Source: Candidatus Methanimicrococcus labiotermitis (GTDB lineage Archaea > Halobacteriota > Methanosarcinia > Methanosarcinales > Methanosarcinaceae). Taken from it: a stretch of 64,000 bases of DNA. The notes below the pieces were generated by a model that saw only the letters and a list, made by a program, of their open reading frames with translations, had not been told where the DNA came from and did not search any database. The stretch lies in NCBI GenBank assembly GCA_009784005.1, contig WRCE01000005.1, positions 1-64,000 on the forward strand, in the 5' to 3' direction. This document shows positions 53,034-61,099 of this stretch, one piece after another. A program made the translations under genes and the position numbers. Each line of letters begins with the position of its first letter. The stretch's first letter is position 1.

Positions 53034-55682
53034 TTATTTTTTGTAATCCGCTTCCACCACGCTGCGGATTCGTTGAGCCGTTATTTTGCCGATGCCTTTC
53101 ACCCGGCACAATTCCTCTTCGCTGGCATTAAAAATATTATTCAGCGAACCGAATTCGTTTAAAAGAAGCTGCGCGGAGTGAGGCCCGACGCCCGAAATCG
53201 AAGACAAAATGTACTCCTGCTGCTCGCTTGTCGTTTTGGCGGGCTTTTTGCCGTGAGGATTAACGGATTTCTTCTCGGCGACCTGCTCTTTCTTTGCCAT
53301 CATTTTCAAAAGAAGGGCCGTTTCTTCTTCATCTTTCGTATAAAAAACGGAAACGTTTAGATCGAGTTCAATCGAAAGCAAAGCGCCTCTGATTGAATTT
53401 TGATTCATCGGCCCCGCGGCGGCGGCGTCATCCATGCCTTCAATGATTAAAACCGGCTTTTTGTAAGCGCGCGAGAGGTCTATCAGCTGAGAAAACAAAT
53501 TCCGCTTGCCGCCAATCAATGAAGCGGTAAAGTCGGCGGCCGTTTTTCTTTCAATCGCCATGTCGTCGCTGACAACGTAATCGGCGACATCCAGCTTTGC
53601 GGTTTTCAAAAGAATCCCCTGCGCTTCCAAATGGCGCATAATGCCGCTTTTGATTTCACGGGTATCGGCGAGGATTCTCAAAGCCGGTTCTTTCAAAGGC
53701 TCTTTAAGGGGCTCTTTAAGGGGCTCTTTCAAAGGCTCTTTCGTATCTTCGGCGCCCGGATCGTCCGCCCCGAAATTTTCAGAAAAAACATGACTGCGAA
53801 CGGGAGGCGTATTCGAAATAGGGAAGTCGGCGGCGGAAACATCCATTGGTTCCTCGCATTCTGCCATAATTTCGGGAACGCTTTCAATTTCGGGAACACT
53901 TTCAATTTCGGGAACACTTTCAATTTCGGGAACACTTTCTGTTTCGGGAACACTTTCTGTTTCGGCAGGAAGCGTTTCGGATCGGGCGTATGCATATTTT
54001 TCTTTGAATTCACGTTCAAAATCCGCGAAATCCTTAAAATCCTTAATATCTGAAAAATCCTTATCTGTAAAATCCGCAAAATCCGTGAAATCCGAAAATG
54101 CCTTTTGGCCGCCGGATGCGTTGTCAACCGATTCGTTCTGAAATGTTTTCTTCAGATTTTCCATCTCGGAAAGCATCCGTTTCTCTTTATTTTGACTGCT
54201 CCAGCGGTAGGCTTCATCGCGCGTCCCCTTCGTCACCAGCACAATAACGCGGCCGGTCCGGAAACGGCCCGTTCGCCCTTTTCTTTGAATGCTTCGAATT
54301 TCCGAAGGCACCGGCTCATAGAACAGAACCAAATCGGTTGCGGGTATGTCCAGTCCTTCCTCGGCAACGGATGTCGCGATGAGCACATTATAGACGCCGG
54401 CGCGAAACTGCTCGATGATTTCCGTTTGCTGCTTTTGCGTCAGGCCCTTGTCTTTATTGCGCGACCCCTGGCCGACAAAACGAACGGGGCGGACATCGGG
54501 CACTTCCGCCAAAGCTTCCTTGACAATATTTGCGGTTTCCCTGAAATTTGTAAAAACAATTATTTTGGAATCGGGAGACGCTGCAAGCCGGTTGCTGACA
54601 ATATGCTGAACGGCACGGAATTTCGGATGTTCCGCCTCACATTTCTCCGTCAGGTGGAAAGCCTGCCGGAAATGAAGGTCGGCAGCAATCCTTTTGACCG
54701 CCTTGCTGGCGCCGGATGTGCCGGCTTCTTCCTCCATTTTCTTCAAATAAGCCAAAAGCGGCTTAGCGCCTTGTGTTTCAATCAACTCGATGCCGTGTCC
54801 GATTTTCATGATTTCGGCCAACACGGAAACAGCGGAATAAATGCCGGCATCTGCATCCCCCTGACGCATTTGAGCCGTCAGGCTTGATTGTAGGGCCAAA
54901 AAATCCCGTTTGGACAGATACTTGCCGGCCAGCGGATAACCGTATTCGGCAAGTTTGTTCAGCCGTTCATCCAATATTTTCTGAAGCGGGTCGCGGATGT
55001 CCGCCAACTCTTTCGGGAGCGGCAATGACATCCATTCGATTTCCTTCTTATGAATATATGGTTTGATATCCGCGTCCTCTTCTGTTTTGACGACAATGTT
55101 TCCGATGGAAAGGGCGCGGCAAACTTCATCAATCGTTTCTTTTTCGCTGCCCGGGCTTGCCGTAATTCCCAAAATCAACGGATTATCGGCGGTTGCCATG
55201 TATTTTTCGGCAACGTAAGTGTAAGCGTAATTGCCGACAGAGCGGTGCGCCTCATCAAAAACAATACATGACACATCCTTTAAGAAGAGGCGCCCGTTGA
55301 TTAAATCATTTTCAATAACTTGAGGCGTTGCGATAATGACGGAAGAGTCACCCCACAAGTCTTGGCGTTTATCGGGCGTAATACCGCCCATAAAGACCCG
55401 AACGTTGCCGGCTTCCGGTTTCAAAACACGGGAAAAAAAATTAAAATGTTGTTCGACCAGCGGTTTGGTCGGCGACAGCAGCAAAACCTTGCCGCCGATT
55501 TTTTCCAGGCGCATGACCATAATCAAAAGCGCGACAACCGTTTTCCCGAGAGACGTCGGAAGAACGACAAGAGAATTCTTCTTGGTGCAACCGGAAACAA
55601 TATTAAGCTGATAAAGGCGCTGCTCAACCGCGCCTTCAAAAATCAGAGGATGCTTAATGAATTGTTTGGATTCTGACGCCAT
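53034..55682 (-). CDS. Hef-like helicase-nuclease
   Basis: An archaeal XPF/FANCM-type protein acting on stalled forks and branched DNA. The N-terminal helicase has motif I VVLPTSLGKTVVA, the DEAH box FDEAHRSVG near residue 142 and motif VI QRKGRTGRFRTGR near 467. The C-terminal ERCC4 nuclease (LADTREIKSGI, ERKTAADF near 709) is intact, followed by tandem helix-hairpin-helix motifs (ISGVGPHSAQLLLNEFG, VKGIGKITAQRIR). The 520-660 linker is expanded by three repeat types: DF-rich (TDFADFTDKDFSD), ESVPEI and KEPL. The start has GGGGAT upstream. Confidence 0.94.
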   Translation of the reverse strand: MASESKQFIKHPLIFEGAVEQRLYQLNIVSGCTKKNSLVVLPTSLGKTVVALLIMVMRLEKIGGKVLLLSPTKPLVEQHFNFFSRVLKPEAGNVRVFMGGITPDKRQDLWGDSSVIIATPQVIENDLINGRLFLKDVSCIVFDEAHRSVGNYAYTYVAEKYMATADNPLILGITASPGSEKETIDEVCRALSIGNIVVKTEEDADIKPYIHKKEIEWMSLPLPKELADIRDPLQKILDERLNKLAEYGYPLAGKYLSKRDFLALQSSLTAQMRQGDADAGIYSAVSVLAEIMKIGHGIELIETQGAKPLLAYLKKMEEEAGTSGASKAVKRIAADLHFRQAFHLTEKCEAEHPKFRAVQHIVSNRLAASPDSKIIVFTNFRETANIVKEALAEVPDVRPVRFVGQGSRNKDKGLTQKQQTEIIEQFRAGVYNVLIATSVAEEGLDIPATDLVLFYEPVPSEIRSIQRKGRTGRFRTGRVIVLVTKGTRDEAYRWSSQNKEKRMLSEMENLKKTFQNESVDNASGGQKAFSDFTDFADFTDKDFSDIKDFKDFADFEREFKEKYAYARSETLPAETESVPETESVPEIESVPEIESVPEIESVPEIMAECEEPMDVSAADFPISNTPPVRSHVFSENFGADDPGAEDTKEPLKEPLKEPLKEPLKEPALRILADTREIKSGIMRHLEAQGILLKTAKLDVADYVVSDDMAIERKTAADFTASLIGGKRNLFSQLIDLSRAYKKPVLIIEGMDDAAAAGPMNQNSIRGALLSIELDLNVSVFYTKDEEETALLLKMMAKKEQVAEKKSVNPHGKKPAKTTSEQQEYILSSISGVGPHSAQLLLNEFGSLNNIFNASEEELCRVKGIGKITAQRIRSVVEADYKK
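53690..54095. repeat. Three tandem repeats in the hef linker
   Basis: A 12-bp repeat coding KEPL (about 53695-53740), an 18-bp repeat coding ESVPEI or ETESVP (about 53870-53965) and degenerate AAATCC-containing repeats coding DF-rich sequence (about 54010-54095). All unit lengths are multiples of three. Confidence 0.88.
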
Positions 55683-55868
55683 ATTTCAAATCCCCGGTAA
55701 AAATGAATCATTGAATGAATAAACAGAATTAATAAACATTTGTCAATAACATTTACCGCACTTTCCTTATAAAGAATGAGCTTGCGAAGTGAAACTAAAA
55801 GAAATAAAAAAACAAAAAAAAGAGAAATAAGCGAATGAAAGACAGGATAATTGAAAAAAAAATCGGAA

Positions 55869-55883
55869 GATATTTAAAATATC
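55869..55883 (+). promoter_or_regulatory. Palindromic TATA/operator element
   Basis: GATATTTAAAATATC is a palindrome of two 7-bp arms around one A, about 75 bp before the Clp-fold protease start. It overlaps a possible TATA box, so a repressor could act here. Confidence 0.45.
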
Positions 55884-55959
55884 GGAGTTTTAAAAAATTG
55901 ATGGGGAGAAGTTTATCTTGGAAGCATGAAAAAAAATATAATCTTAGGATGGATTGATG

Positions 55960-56835
55960 ATGGGTATGTCGATTAACATTTTAGCAGATGACAAAATAGA
56001 ACAACTCATATTAGGCCTTGAAGAAAAACTTCGTTCGGATGTGTTGTATTTGCGTGGGCCCATGATGGGTAACCTTGATAGTGTATTTTTAAAAATAATC
56101 GAATCTCTGAAAACGGATGGCGAAAAACGCGGCCTTAACCGAAATGAGATATATATCGTATTGACGACAGAAGGTGGTAGCGCTGAAGTTGTTGAACGTT
56201 TGGTAAATGTGTTGCGGCATCATTATCAAAAAGTAAACTTTATTGTTCCGGATTATGCGTATAGCGCAGGGACAATTTTTTGTATGAGTGGAAACAAAAT
56301 CTATATGGATTACTTTAGCGTATTAGGACCCATTGATCCGCAAGTTGAAACAAAAGATGGGAAACTGGTTGCAGCGCTTGGCTATCTTGATAAAGTTGAA
56401 GAATTAATTGTTAAGGCGAATAATGGAACCTTGTCCGATGCTGAATTTGTTATCTTGAAAGATTTTGATTTGGCAGAGTTGAAGTCATATGAACAAGCAA
56501 AGGATTTGACGATTGACTTGTTGAAGAAGTGGTTGGTAAAATATAAGTTTGAAGATTGGAAAGTTCATAAATCATCAGGGTTGCCGGTCAGTAATGATGA
56601 TAAAGAGGAACGTGCACTTAAAATAGCCGACTCTTTGAGCGACCACCATATTTGGAAAAGTCACGGAAGACCGTTATCTATTAACGAATTACGGGAATTA
56701 AAATTGAAAATTGATGATTATAGCGAAGACAAAGAATTGCATGCGGCAATAAGAGAACTTCATGAATATTGTACCGATTTGTTGGAAATTAATCAGATAA
56801 AAAGTTATATTAGAATAAGAAGGGCCTTACAATGA
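55960..56835 (+). CDS. SDH/ClpP-fold serine protease-like protein
   Basis: About 291 residues of the Clp-fold serine protease family (Pfam SDH_sah-like). TEGGSAEVVERLVNVL supplies the oxyanion-type loop, and YAYSAGTIFCMSGNKIYMDYFSVLGPIDPQ contains the expected nucleophile Ser (YSAGT) and the conserved PIDPQ. The C-terminal part, HIWKSHGRPLSINELRELKL, is family-typical. Several ATGs are possible (55957, 55960, 55966); AGGATGG at 55946-55952 suits 55960. The DNA is more AT-rich than the neighbours, and the small gene downstream overlaps by 4 bp, so this pair is probably a transferred module. Confidence 0.75.
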   Translation: MGMSINILADDKIEQLILGLEEKLRSDVLYLRGPMMGNLDSVFLKIIESLKTDGEKRGLNRNEIYIVLTTEGGSAEVVERLVNVLRHHYQKVNFIVPDYAYSAGTIFCMSGNKIYMDYFSVLGPIDPQVETKDGKLVAALGYLDKVEELIVKANNGTLSDAEFVILKDFDLAELKSYEQAKDLTIDLLKKWLVKYKFEDWKVHKSSGLPVSNDDKEERALKIADSLSDHHIWKSHGRPLSINELRELKLKIDDYSEDKELHAAIRELHEYCTDLLEINQIKSYIRIRRALQ

Positions 56836-57017
56836 CAGTAATCGACGAACTGAATAATTTGCAAATTGAAAAAAGCAAAAAGGCATCAGACTATCAAAAC
56901 GCTTCAGAAAGGTTTGATTTGTTAATAGAAAAGGGATTGGCTTCGAAAAGAACATCAATAGAAATTGGTCGTAGCAATCTTGTTTGTAAAACCTACACGT
57001 ACTACAACTTCAAATAA
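56832..57017 (+). CDS. Small partner of the Clp-fold protease
   Basis: A 61-residue charged helical protein (VIDELNNLQIEKSKKASDYQNASERFDLLIEKGLASKR) that starts within the protease stop codon (ATGA overlap). It is therefore translationally coupled. I do not recognise it; the C-terminus (SNLVCKTYTYYNFK) may be truncated by a frameshift. The pairing resembles a two-gene toxin-antitoxin or protease-adaptor arrangement, but that is inference. Confidence 0.55.
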   Translation: MTVIDELNNLQIEKSKKASDYQNASERFDLLIEKGLASKRTSIEIGRSNLVCKTYTYYNFK

Positions 57018-57107
57018 TTGAGATTCGGACATCCATGTTTTCCTCCATAAATTGGGGAAATGATGAATGAAAAAACAAAAAAAAGAGAGTAGAGTCGAAA
57101 AATGAAA

Positions 57108-57563
57108 TTAATCTTCGACTTCGATGGTGTCGTTTTTCTTTGGAAGGAAAACCGTTAAAACGCCGTTTGAAAGCTTGGCGGTTGCTTTTTCCTCATCGAT
57201 TTGGACGGGAATGTTGACGGAACCCTCATATTTTCTGTAAAAACGCTCGCGGCGGATGTAAATTCCTTCTTCGATGTCGGTCAGACATTCGGCGCGGATT
57301 GTCAGCAGACGATCTTGGATTTCAAGTGTGATGTCGTTTTTTGTGACGTCAGGGAGATCGGCTTTTAAAACAATATCATGTTTGCGTTCGATTAAATCCA
57401 TTAAAGGCGTTTGGCGGAATTCGCCGAAATTTTCTTTGTTGCTTTTTCCAAAAGATGTAAGTTTACTGAAAAACTGGTTTACCGAAGACTTGCCGTCATG
57501 CTCCTCTTCGCAATTTTCGTTCTCTTTTGATTCTTTAGACTGTTTTTTCTGGAACGGATTCAT
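57108..57563 (-). CDS. Hsp20 small heat shock protein
   Basis: A 151-residue alpha-crystallin-domain chaperone that holds unfolded proteins. The domain runs from residue 50: RKHDIVLKADLPDVTKNDITLEIQD, then YRKYEGSVNIPVQIDEEKATAKLSNGVLTVFLPK, in which the GVLTVFLPK motif is diagnostic. The N-terminus is polar (KKQSKESKENENCEEE). A strong GGAGGGGTGAGGGG ribosome site precedes the ATG. Short TTATTAACGTA and CTTGTAATA repeats lie at 57655-57718 in the upstream region. Confidence 0.92.
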   Translation of the reverse strand: MNPFQKKQSKESKENENCEEEHDGKSSVNQFFSKLTSFGKSNKENFGEFRQTPLMDLIERKHDIVLKADLPDVTKNDITLEIQDRLLTIRAECLTDIEEGIYIRRERFYRKYEGSVNIPVQIDEEKATAKLSNGVLTVFLPKKNDTIEVED

Positions 57564-57805
57564 TTCCCCTCACCCCTCCTCTGTTTAAATCGGCTTTCCC
57601 AATTGAATTTTCGTTTTGTAAATTTAAGAAAGCCGCCAAAAAATAAAATTAACTGTTATTAACGTATTTGTTATTAACGTATTAATTAACTTGTAATACT
57701 TGTAATACTTGTAATATACCTGAGTTCAAATTATATTAATTTATTCAAGAAAATTACTCAAGAGGAATCCGCAAATACCTCTTGAATTTGAACACGGCTG
57801 AACAA

Positions 57806-59065
57806 TTATTTTTCAAGCATGATTGAAATCAAATCGGGCGCGTAAACCGTTTTGAAACTGCCGACCTTTACCGAATCTTCATCATAAAATTCGACGTCGT
57901 CGACGTCTTGTTCTCTTGTGTCGTAAAGCGCAAACGGAATCGGATCACTTGTATGCGTCTTTAAAGCGACCGGCGTCGGATGGTCGGGCATGACCAGAAT
58001 GCGGCACGGCTCCGCCAAAGATTTGGCGTGCGCCAAAAGAGGCCCGACAATTTTAGCGTCCAAATCCTCAACCGCCTGTATCTTTTTCTTATAATCGCCG
58101 AGGTGGCCGCATTCATCCGGCGCTTCGATATGAACAAAAGCGAAATCCATTGTTTTCAGCGCTTCCATTGCGGCCTGCGCTTTTCCTTTATAATTTGTGT
58201 CCAAAAAGCCGGTGGCGCCTTCAACATAAATCACGTCAAGACCGGCGCCGATTCCGATTCCTTTCAGCAGGTCAACCGCGGAAATGACGGCGCCCGTTTT
58301 ATTATGAAGCTTTTGAAATGATTCAAACCGAGGCGCATTGCCCTGACCCCAAAACCAAATGCAGTTTGCCGGAAGTTTCCCTTCCGCGACCCTTTTTTGA
58401 TTGACGGGATGGTCCTTCAAAATATCAAAAGAAGCGGCCATCATATCCGTGTAAATCCGAGCGGCTTCCTCAGACGCCGCGTCCCCCTGAGCGCTCCTCG
58501 GGAGGTGCCCGGCGGCTTTTTGCCCCGTCACGTCGTGCGGCGGCGTAAAAGAGCAATTCTTGCCGAAATTTTCTTTGGCAACCAGCAGATGGCGGTAGCT
58601 GATACCCGGATGGAAGCGAAACTGCGGTGTTCCAAGCTCCTTGTCAATGGTTCGAATCAGCTGTCCCGCTTCTTCTGAGGAGATGTGGCCGCCGCTGTAA
58701 TCGACAATGTGAGCGTCTTTGAAAGAAAACCCGTCGCCGCCGACAGTGCCGTCAGCGTTGCCGATTGTAATCAGATTTGTCCGAAAAGCCAAGTCGCTGC
58801 CGCTGAGCTTAACGCCCATACTGAGCGCTTCCAGCGGAGAGCGCCCCGTATAATATTCTGCCGGGTCGTAACCGAAAATTGACATGTTAGCGACATCGCT
58901 TCCCGGAGGATAGCCTTCGGGAACCGTGACGGCCAATCCGGTTCGCCCGTGTTTGGCAAGATAATCCATGTTCGGCGTTGCGACCGATTGAAGAATGGTT
59001 TTGCCGCCCAATTCGGGAATGGGAAGGTCGGCCATTCCGTCTCCGATAATGACAATATATTTCAT
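57806..59065 (-). CDS. apgM: Archaeal cofactor-independent phosphoglycerate mutase
   Basis: A mutase of the alkaline phosphatase superfamily that acts on 2- and 3-phosphoglycerate, of the archaeal ApgM type. 419 residues from MKYIVIIGDGMADLPIPELGGKT. Motifs are GSDVANMSIFGYDPAEYYTGRSPLEA (catalytic Ser/Asn region), VHIEAPDECGHLGDYKKKI and MPDHPTPVALKTH. The start at 59065 fits the family; the frame opens eight codons earlier at a TTG. It is distinct from the GpmI encoded at 51217-52926. Confidence 0.92.
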   Translation of the reverse strand: MKYIVIIGDGMADLPIPELGGKTILQSVATPNMDYLAKHGRTGLAVTVPEGYPPGSDVANMSIFGYDPAEYYTGRSPLEALSMGVKLSGSDLAFRTNLITIGNADGTVGGDGFSFKDAHIVDYSGGHISSEEAGQLIRTIDKELGTPQFRFHPGISYRHLLVAKENFGKNCSFTPPHDVTGQKAAGHLPRSAQGDAASEEAARIYTDMMAASFDILKDHPVNQKRVAEGKLPANCIWFWGQGNAPRFESFQKLHNKTGAVISAVDLLKGIGIGAGLDVIYVEGATGFLDTNYKGKAQAAMEALKTMDFAFVHIEAPDECGHLGDYKKKIQAVEDLDAKIVGPLLAHAKSLAEPCRILVMPDHPTPVALKTHTSDPIPFALYDTREQDVDDVEFYDEDSVKVGSFKTVYAPDLISIMLEK

Positions 59066-59290
59066 GTAAAAACATCCGGGAAATTTCAATCATTTAAGAT
59101 TTTAATGAGAATTACAATGTGATTTTAAGTGATTTTCAGTGATTTTAATGTGATTTGAGATGAATAATGAGATTTTATGAGATTTGAGATAAATAATGAG
59201 ATACGGCTGTTTGTATTAATTAAATATGCGCTTAAAAATTACTTTCTTTGCCTTCCCTCAGACAGCGGTTTTCATTTCATCATCAAGAGC

Positions 59291-59366
59291 ACCATTATTT
59301 CGGATGACCATTATTTCGGATGACCATTATTTCAGATGACCATTGTTTCGGATGACCATTATTTCG
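59291..59366. repeat. 16-bp GGATGACCATTATTTC repeat
   Basis: About five copies of a 16-bp unit, ATTTCGGATGACCATT, lie between apgM and the PPOX gene. The PPOX stop codon falls inside the last copy. Earlier in the gap (59095-59200) are looser repeats of GATTTTAATGAGATT type. Confidence 0.9.
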
Positions 59367-59781
59367 GGATGAAATCTTCCGAATTAAAATTGCTGTAATA
59401 TCTGCCGGATTCGGCCGTAAATCTCAAAACGCAATAATCCGGGTCGGTCACACCTTTGGGATAATAGACTATATCGCCTTCCTCCCAAATCATTTCTTTA
59501 CTCGCCGCGTCTTCCAAGACTTCCATTGTGCCTTTCAGCATGACGCCGCGATAAAATCGCTTATCGAAAAAATAAATGCACGCTTTTGGATTTTCGCGAT
59601 ATTGGGACACGCGCATGGAAGACGTGTTTGTCGAAAAATAAAAAGTTTTGATGCCTTCGCGTTTACTCGGCGACAGCATCGCTTTTGTATTCGGATAACC
59701 GTCACTGTCAACGGAACTGATAAAAGAAACTCCTTGTCTGTCTATCAGATTGCCTATTGTCTGTTCTGTATTTCTCATCAT
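59359..59781 (-). CDS. Pyridoxamine 5'-phosphate oxidase-like flavin-binding protein
   Basis: A 140-residue split-barrel protein of the PPOX/general-stress type that probably binds FMN or F420. Family pattern: GVSFISSVDSDGYPNTKAM, TFYFSTNTSSMRVSQYRENPKACIYFFD and MLKGTMEVLED. The substrate is unknown. Its last codons and stop lie within a 16-bp intergenic repeat. GCGGTAA sits upstream of the ATG. Confidence 0.87.
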   Translation of the reverse strand: MMRNTEQTIGNLIDRQGVSFISSVDSDGYPNTKAMLSPSKREGIKTFYFSTNTSSMRVSQYRENPKACIYFFDKRFYRGVMLKGTMEVLEDAASKEMIWEEGDIVYYPKGVTDPDYCVLRFTAESGRYYSNFNSEDFIPK

Positions 59782-59799
59782 ATTTACCGCTCTTAATCA

Positions 59800-59873
59800 A
59801 CTTTATTCAGTTTAAATCAGCTTTATTCAGCTTTATTCAGCTTTATTCAGCTTTAATCTGCTTCAACCGGCTT
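59800..59873. repeat. CTTTATTCAG/AATCAGCTTTAT repeat
   Basis: Copies of CAGCTTTATT and AATCAGCTTTA between the PPOX and transglutaminase-like genes, about five units of 10-13 bp. Confidence 0.85.
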
Positions 59874-59876
59874 TAA

Positions 59877-60494
59877 TTATTCCGTCACATCCGGCGCTTC
59901 ATGAACATAATCCGGAATATTGTTCAATATATCTTGCAATGTTTTTGCTTTTTCAAGCATTTTCATTGAATCCATGTGTGGAGACGCGTATATGCCGTCC
60001 CAAAAGTATTCGTCATATTCCTTTCGGATTGGAAAAGCAAGTATCGGTTCGTTTAAAGAAAATTGAGCGTTTTTGCCGTTTGTGTTTCCGCGGGCGTCAA
60101 TTTTTATCCAACGGCCGTTTACAAAAACGGCGTTGAAGCAATGAACGCAATAACCCGAAGAATCGTCATCCATAAGCGTCAGATGCTGAAAACAAAAGCC
60201 GGCGGGAATACTTTGAGACCTCAATAAAGCCGCGAGAAGATTCGATTTCGCGTGACAAATCCCCGTTCCATGTTTTAAAACATCGGAGGCCTTTGCCGTA
60301 ATTGTTTTGACAATGATGTCAAAGAACGGTATGTCAAATGAATGCGGAATTTCATCTCTGACATATTCATAAGCAATTTTGGTCTTCTCAACATCATTGG
60401 TTATGCCGCGGAATAATTCGTCAGCTTTTGCTTGAATGAGAGGGGATGAAAAATCAACATACGGGTGTTCCGCTAAAAATTTTGAAAAATCCAT
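59877..60494 (-). CDS. Transglutaminase-like protease-fold protein
   Basis: A 205-residue cytoplasmic protein of the transglutaminase-like superfamily. The expected triad is Cys80 in GTGICHAKSN, His118 in YCVHCFNAVFVNGRW and Asp133 in KIDARGN. These proteins are often proteases or amidases; the target is unknown. No signal peptide. The start has AAGGGGATTCAA upstream. It is the last gene on the minus strand before the operon at 61 kb. Confidence 0.87.
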   Translation of the reverse strand: MDFSKFLAEHPYVDFSSPLIQAKADELFRGITNDVEKTKIAYEYVRDEIPHSFDIPFFDIIVKTITAKASDVLKHGTGICHAKSNLLAALLRSQSIPAGFCFQHLTLMDDDSSGYCVHCFNAVFVNGRWIKIDARGNTNGKNAQFSLNEPILAFPIRKEYDEYFWDGIYASPHMDSMKMLEKAKTLQDILNNIPDYVHEAPDVTE

Positions 60495-61045
60495 TTGAAT
60501 CCCCTTTACTAAAAAATTCAGCTGACATTATTGCTGAAATTGTTGCTGATATTATTGCTGATATTTGCTGATATTATTGCTGACATTATTGCTGACTTTA
60601 TAGCTGACCTTTCAATACGCTGACAATCAATTAATCTTTATCAATCAATTAATCTTTAACATTCTCATCATAAATCACTATCTGAGAGAGTTCACATTAA
60701 AATATTTACACGATATAACATAGATAATTTAATAGATAGATTATCATACAAAAACATAACTAAATTGTGCAATAATATAACTTAACGTTATAATAACATA
60801 CATATATTTCATGGAAATACAACTATGTTTCTTAGAAAATATAGCTCAGCTGCATGATAATATGTTCTTGCATACGATAACGTATATATAACATGCAATA
60901 TTTTTTTACCATAACCAATTGTCGTAAAGAAATTGTGCATAAAAAACAGAAGCGGTCTGTTGACGGATCGAAAATCTGTATGATTTCTTTTTTTTCAGTA
61001 TTATTTCTCATTGAACCGGGTAATCCATATGAGGAGATTTAGGAG
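60495..61045. other. AT-rich divergent upstream region
   Basis: A tandem repeat of ATTGCTGATATT and ATTGCTGAC units lies at 60523-60607. The rest is strongly AT-rich without a gene. A TATA box GTATATATAAC near 60881-60891 would start a transcript near 60915, leaving a leader of about 130 nt to the mini-ORF. A small hairpin ACAGA/TCTGT occurs near 60948-60962. Confidence 0.55.
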
Positions 61046-61099
61046 ATGACTAAATCGAAGGGGATGATACGATCGTCACAGAAATTAGGAACAGTATGA
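61046..61099 (+). CDS. 17-codon leader ORF coupled to the downstream gene
   Basis: The frame MTKSKGMIRSSQKLGTV starts two bases after GAGGAGATTTAGGAG, the strongest ribosome site in the area, and ends in a TGA that overlaps the next ATG as ATGA. The arrangement is that of a leader peptide for translational coupling. The product itself may be meaningless. Confidence 0.45.
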   Translation: MTKSKGMIRSSQKLGTV

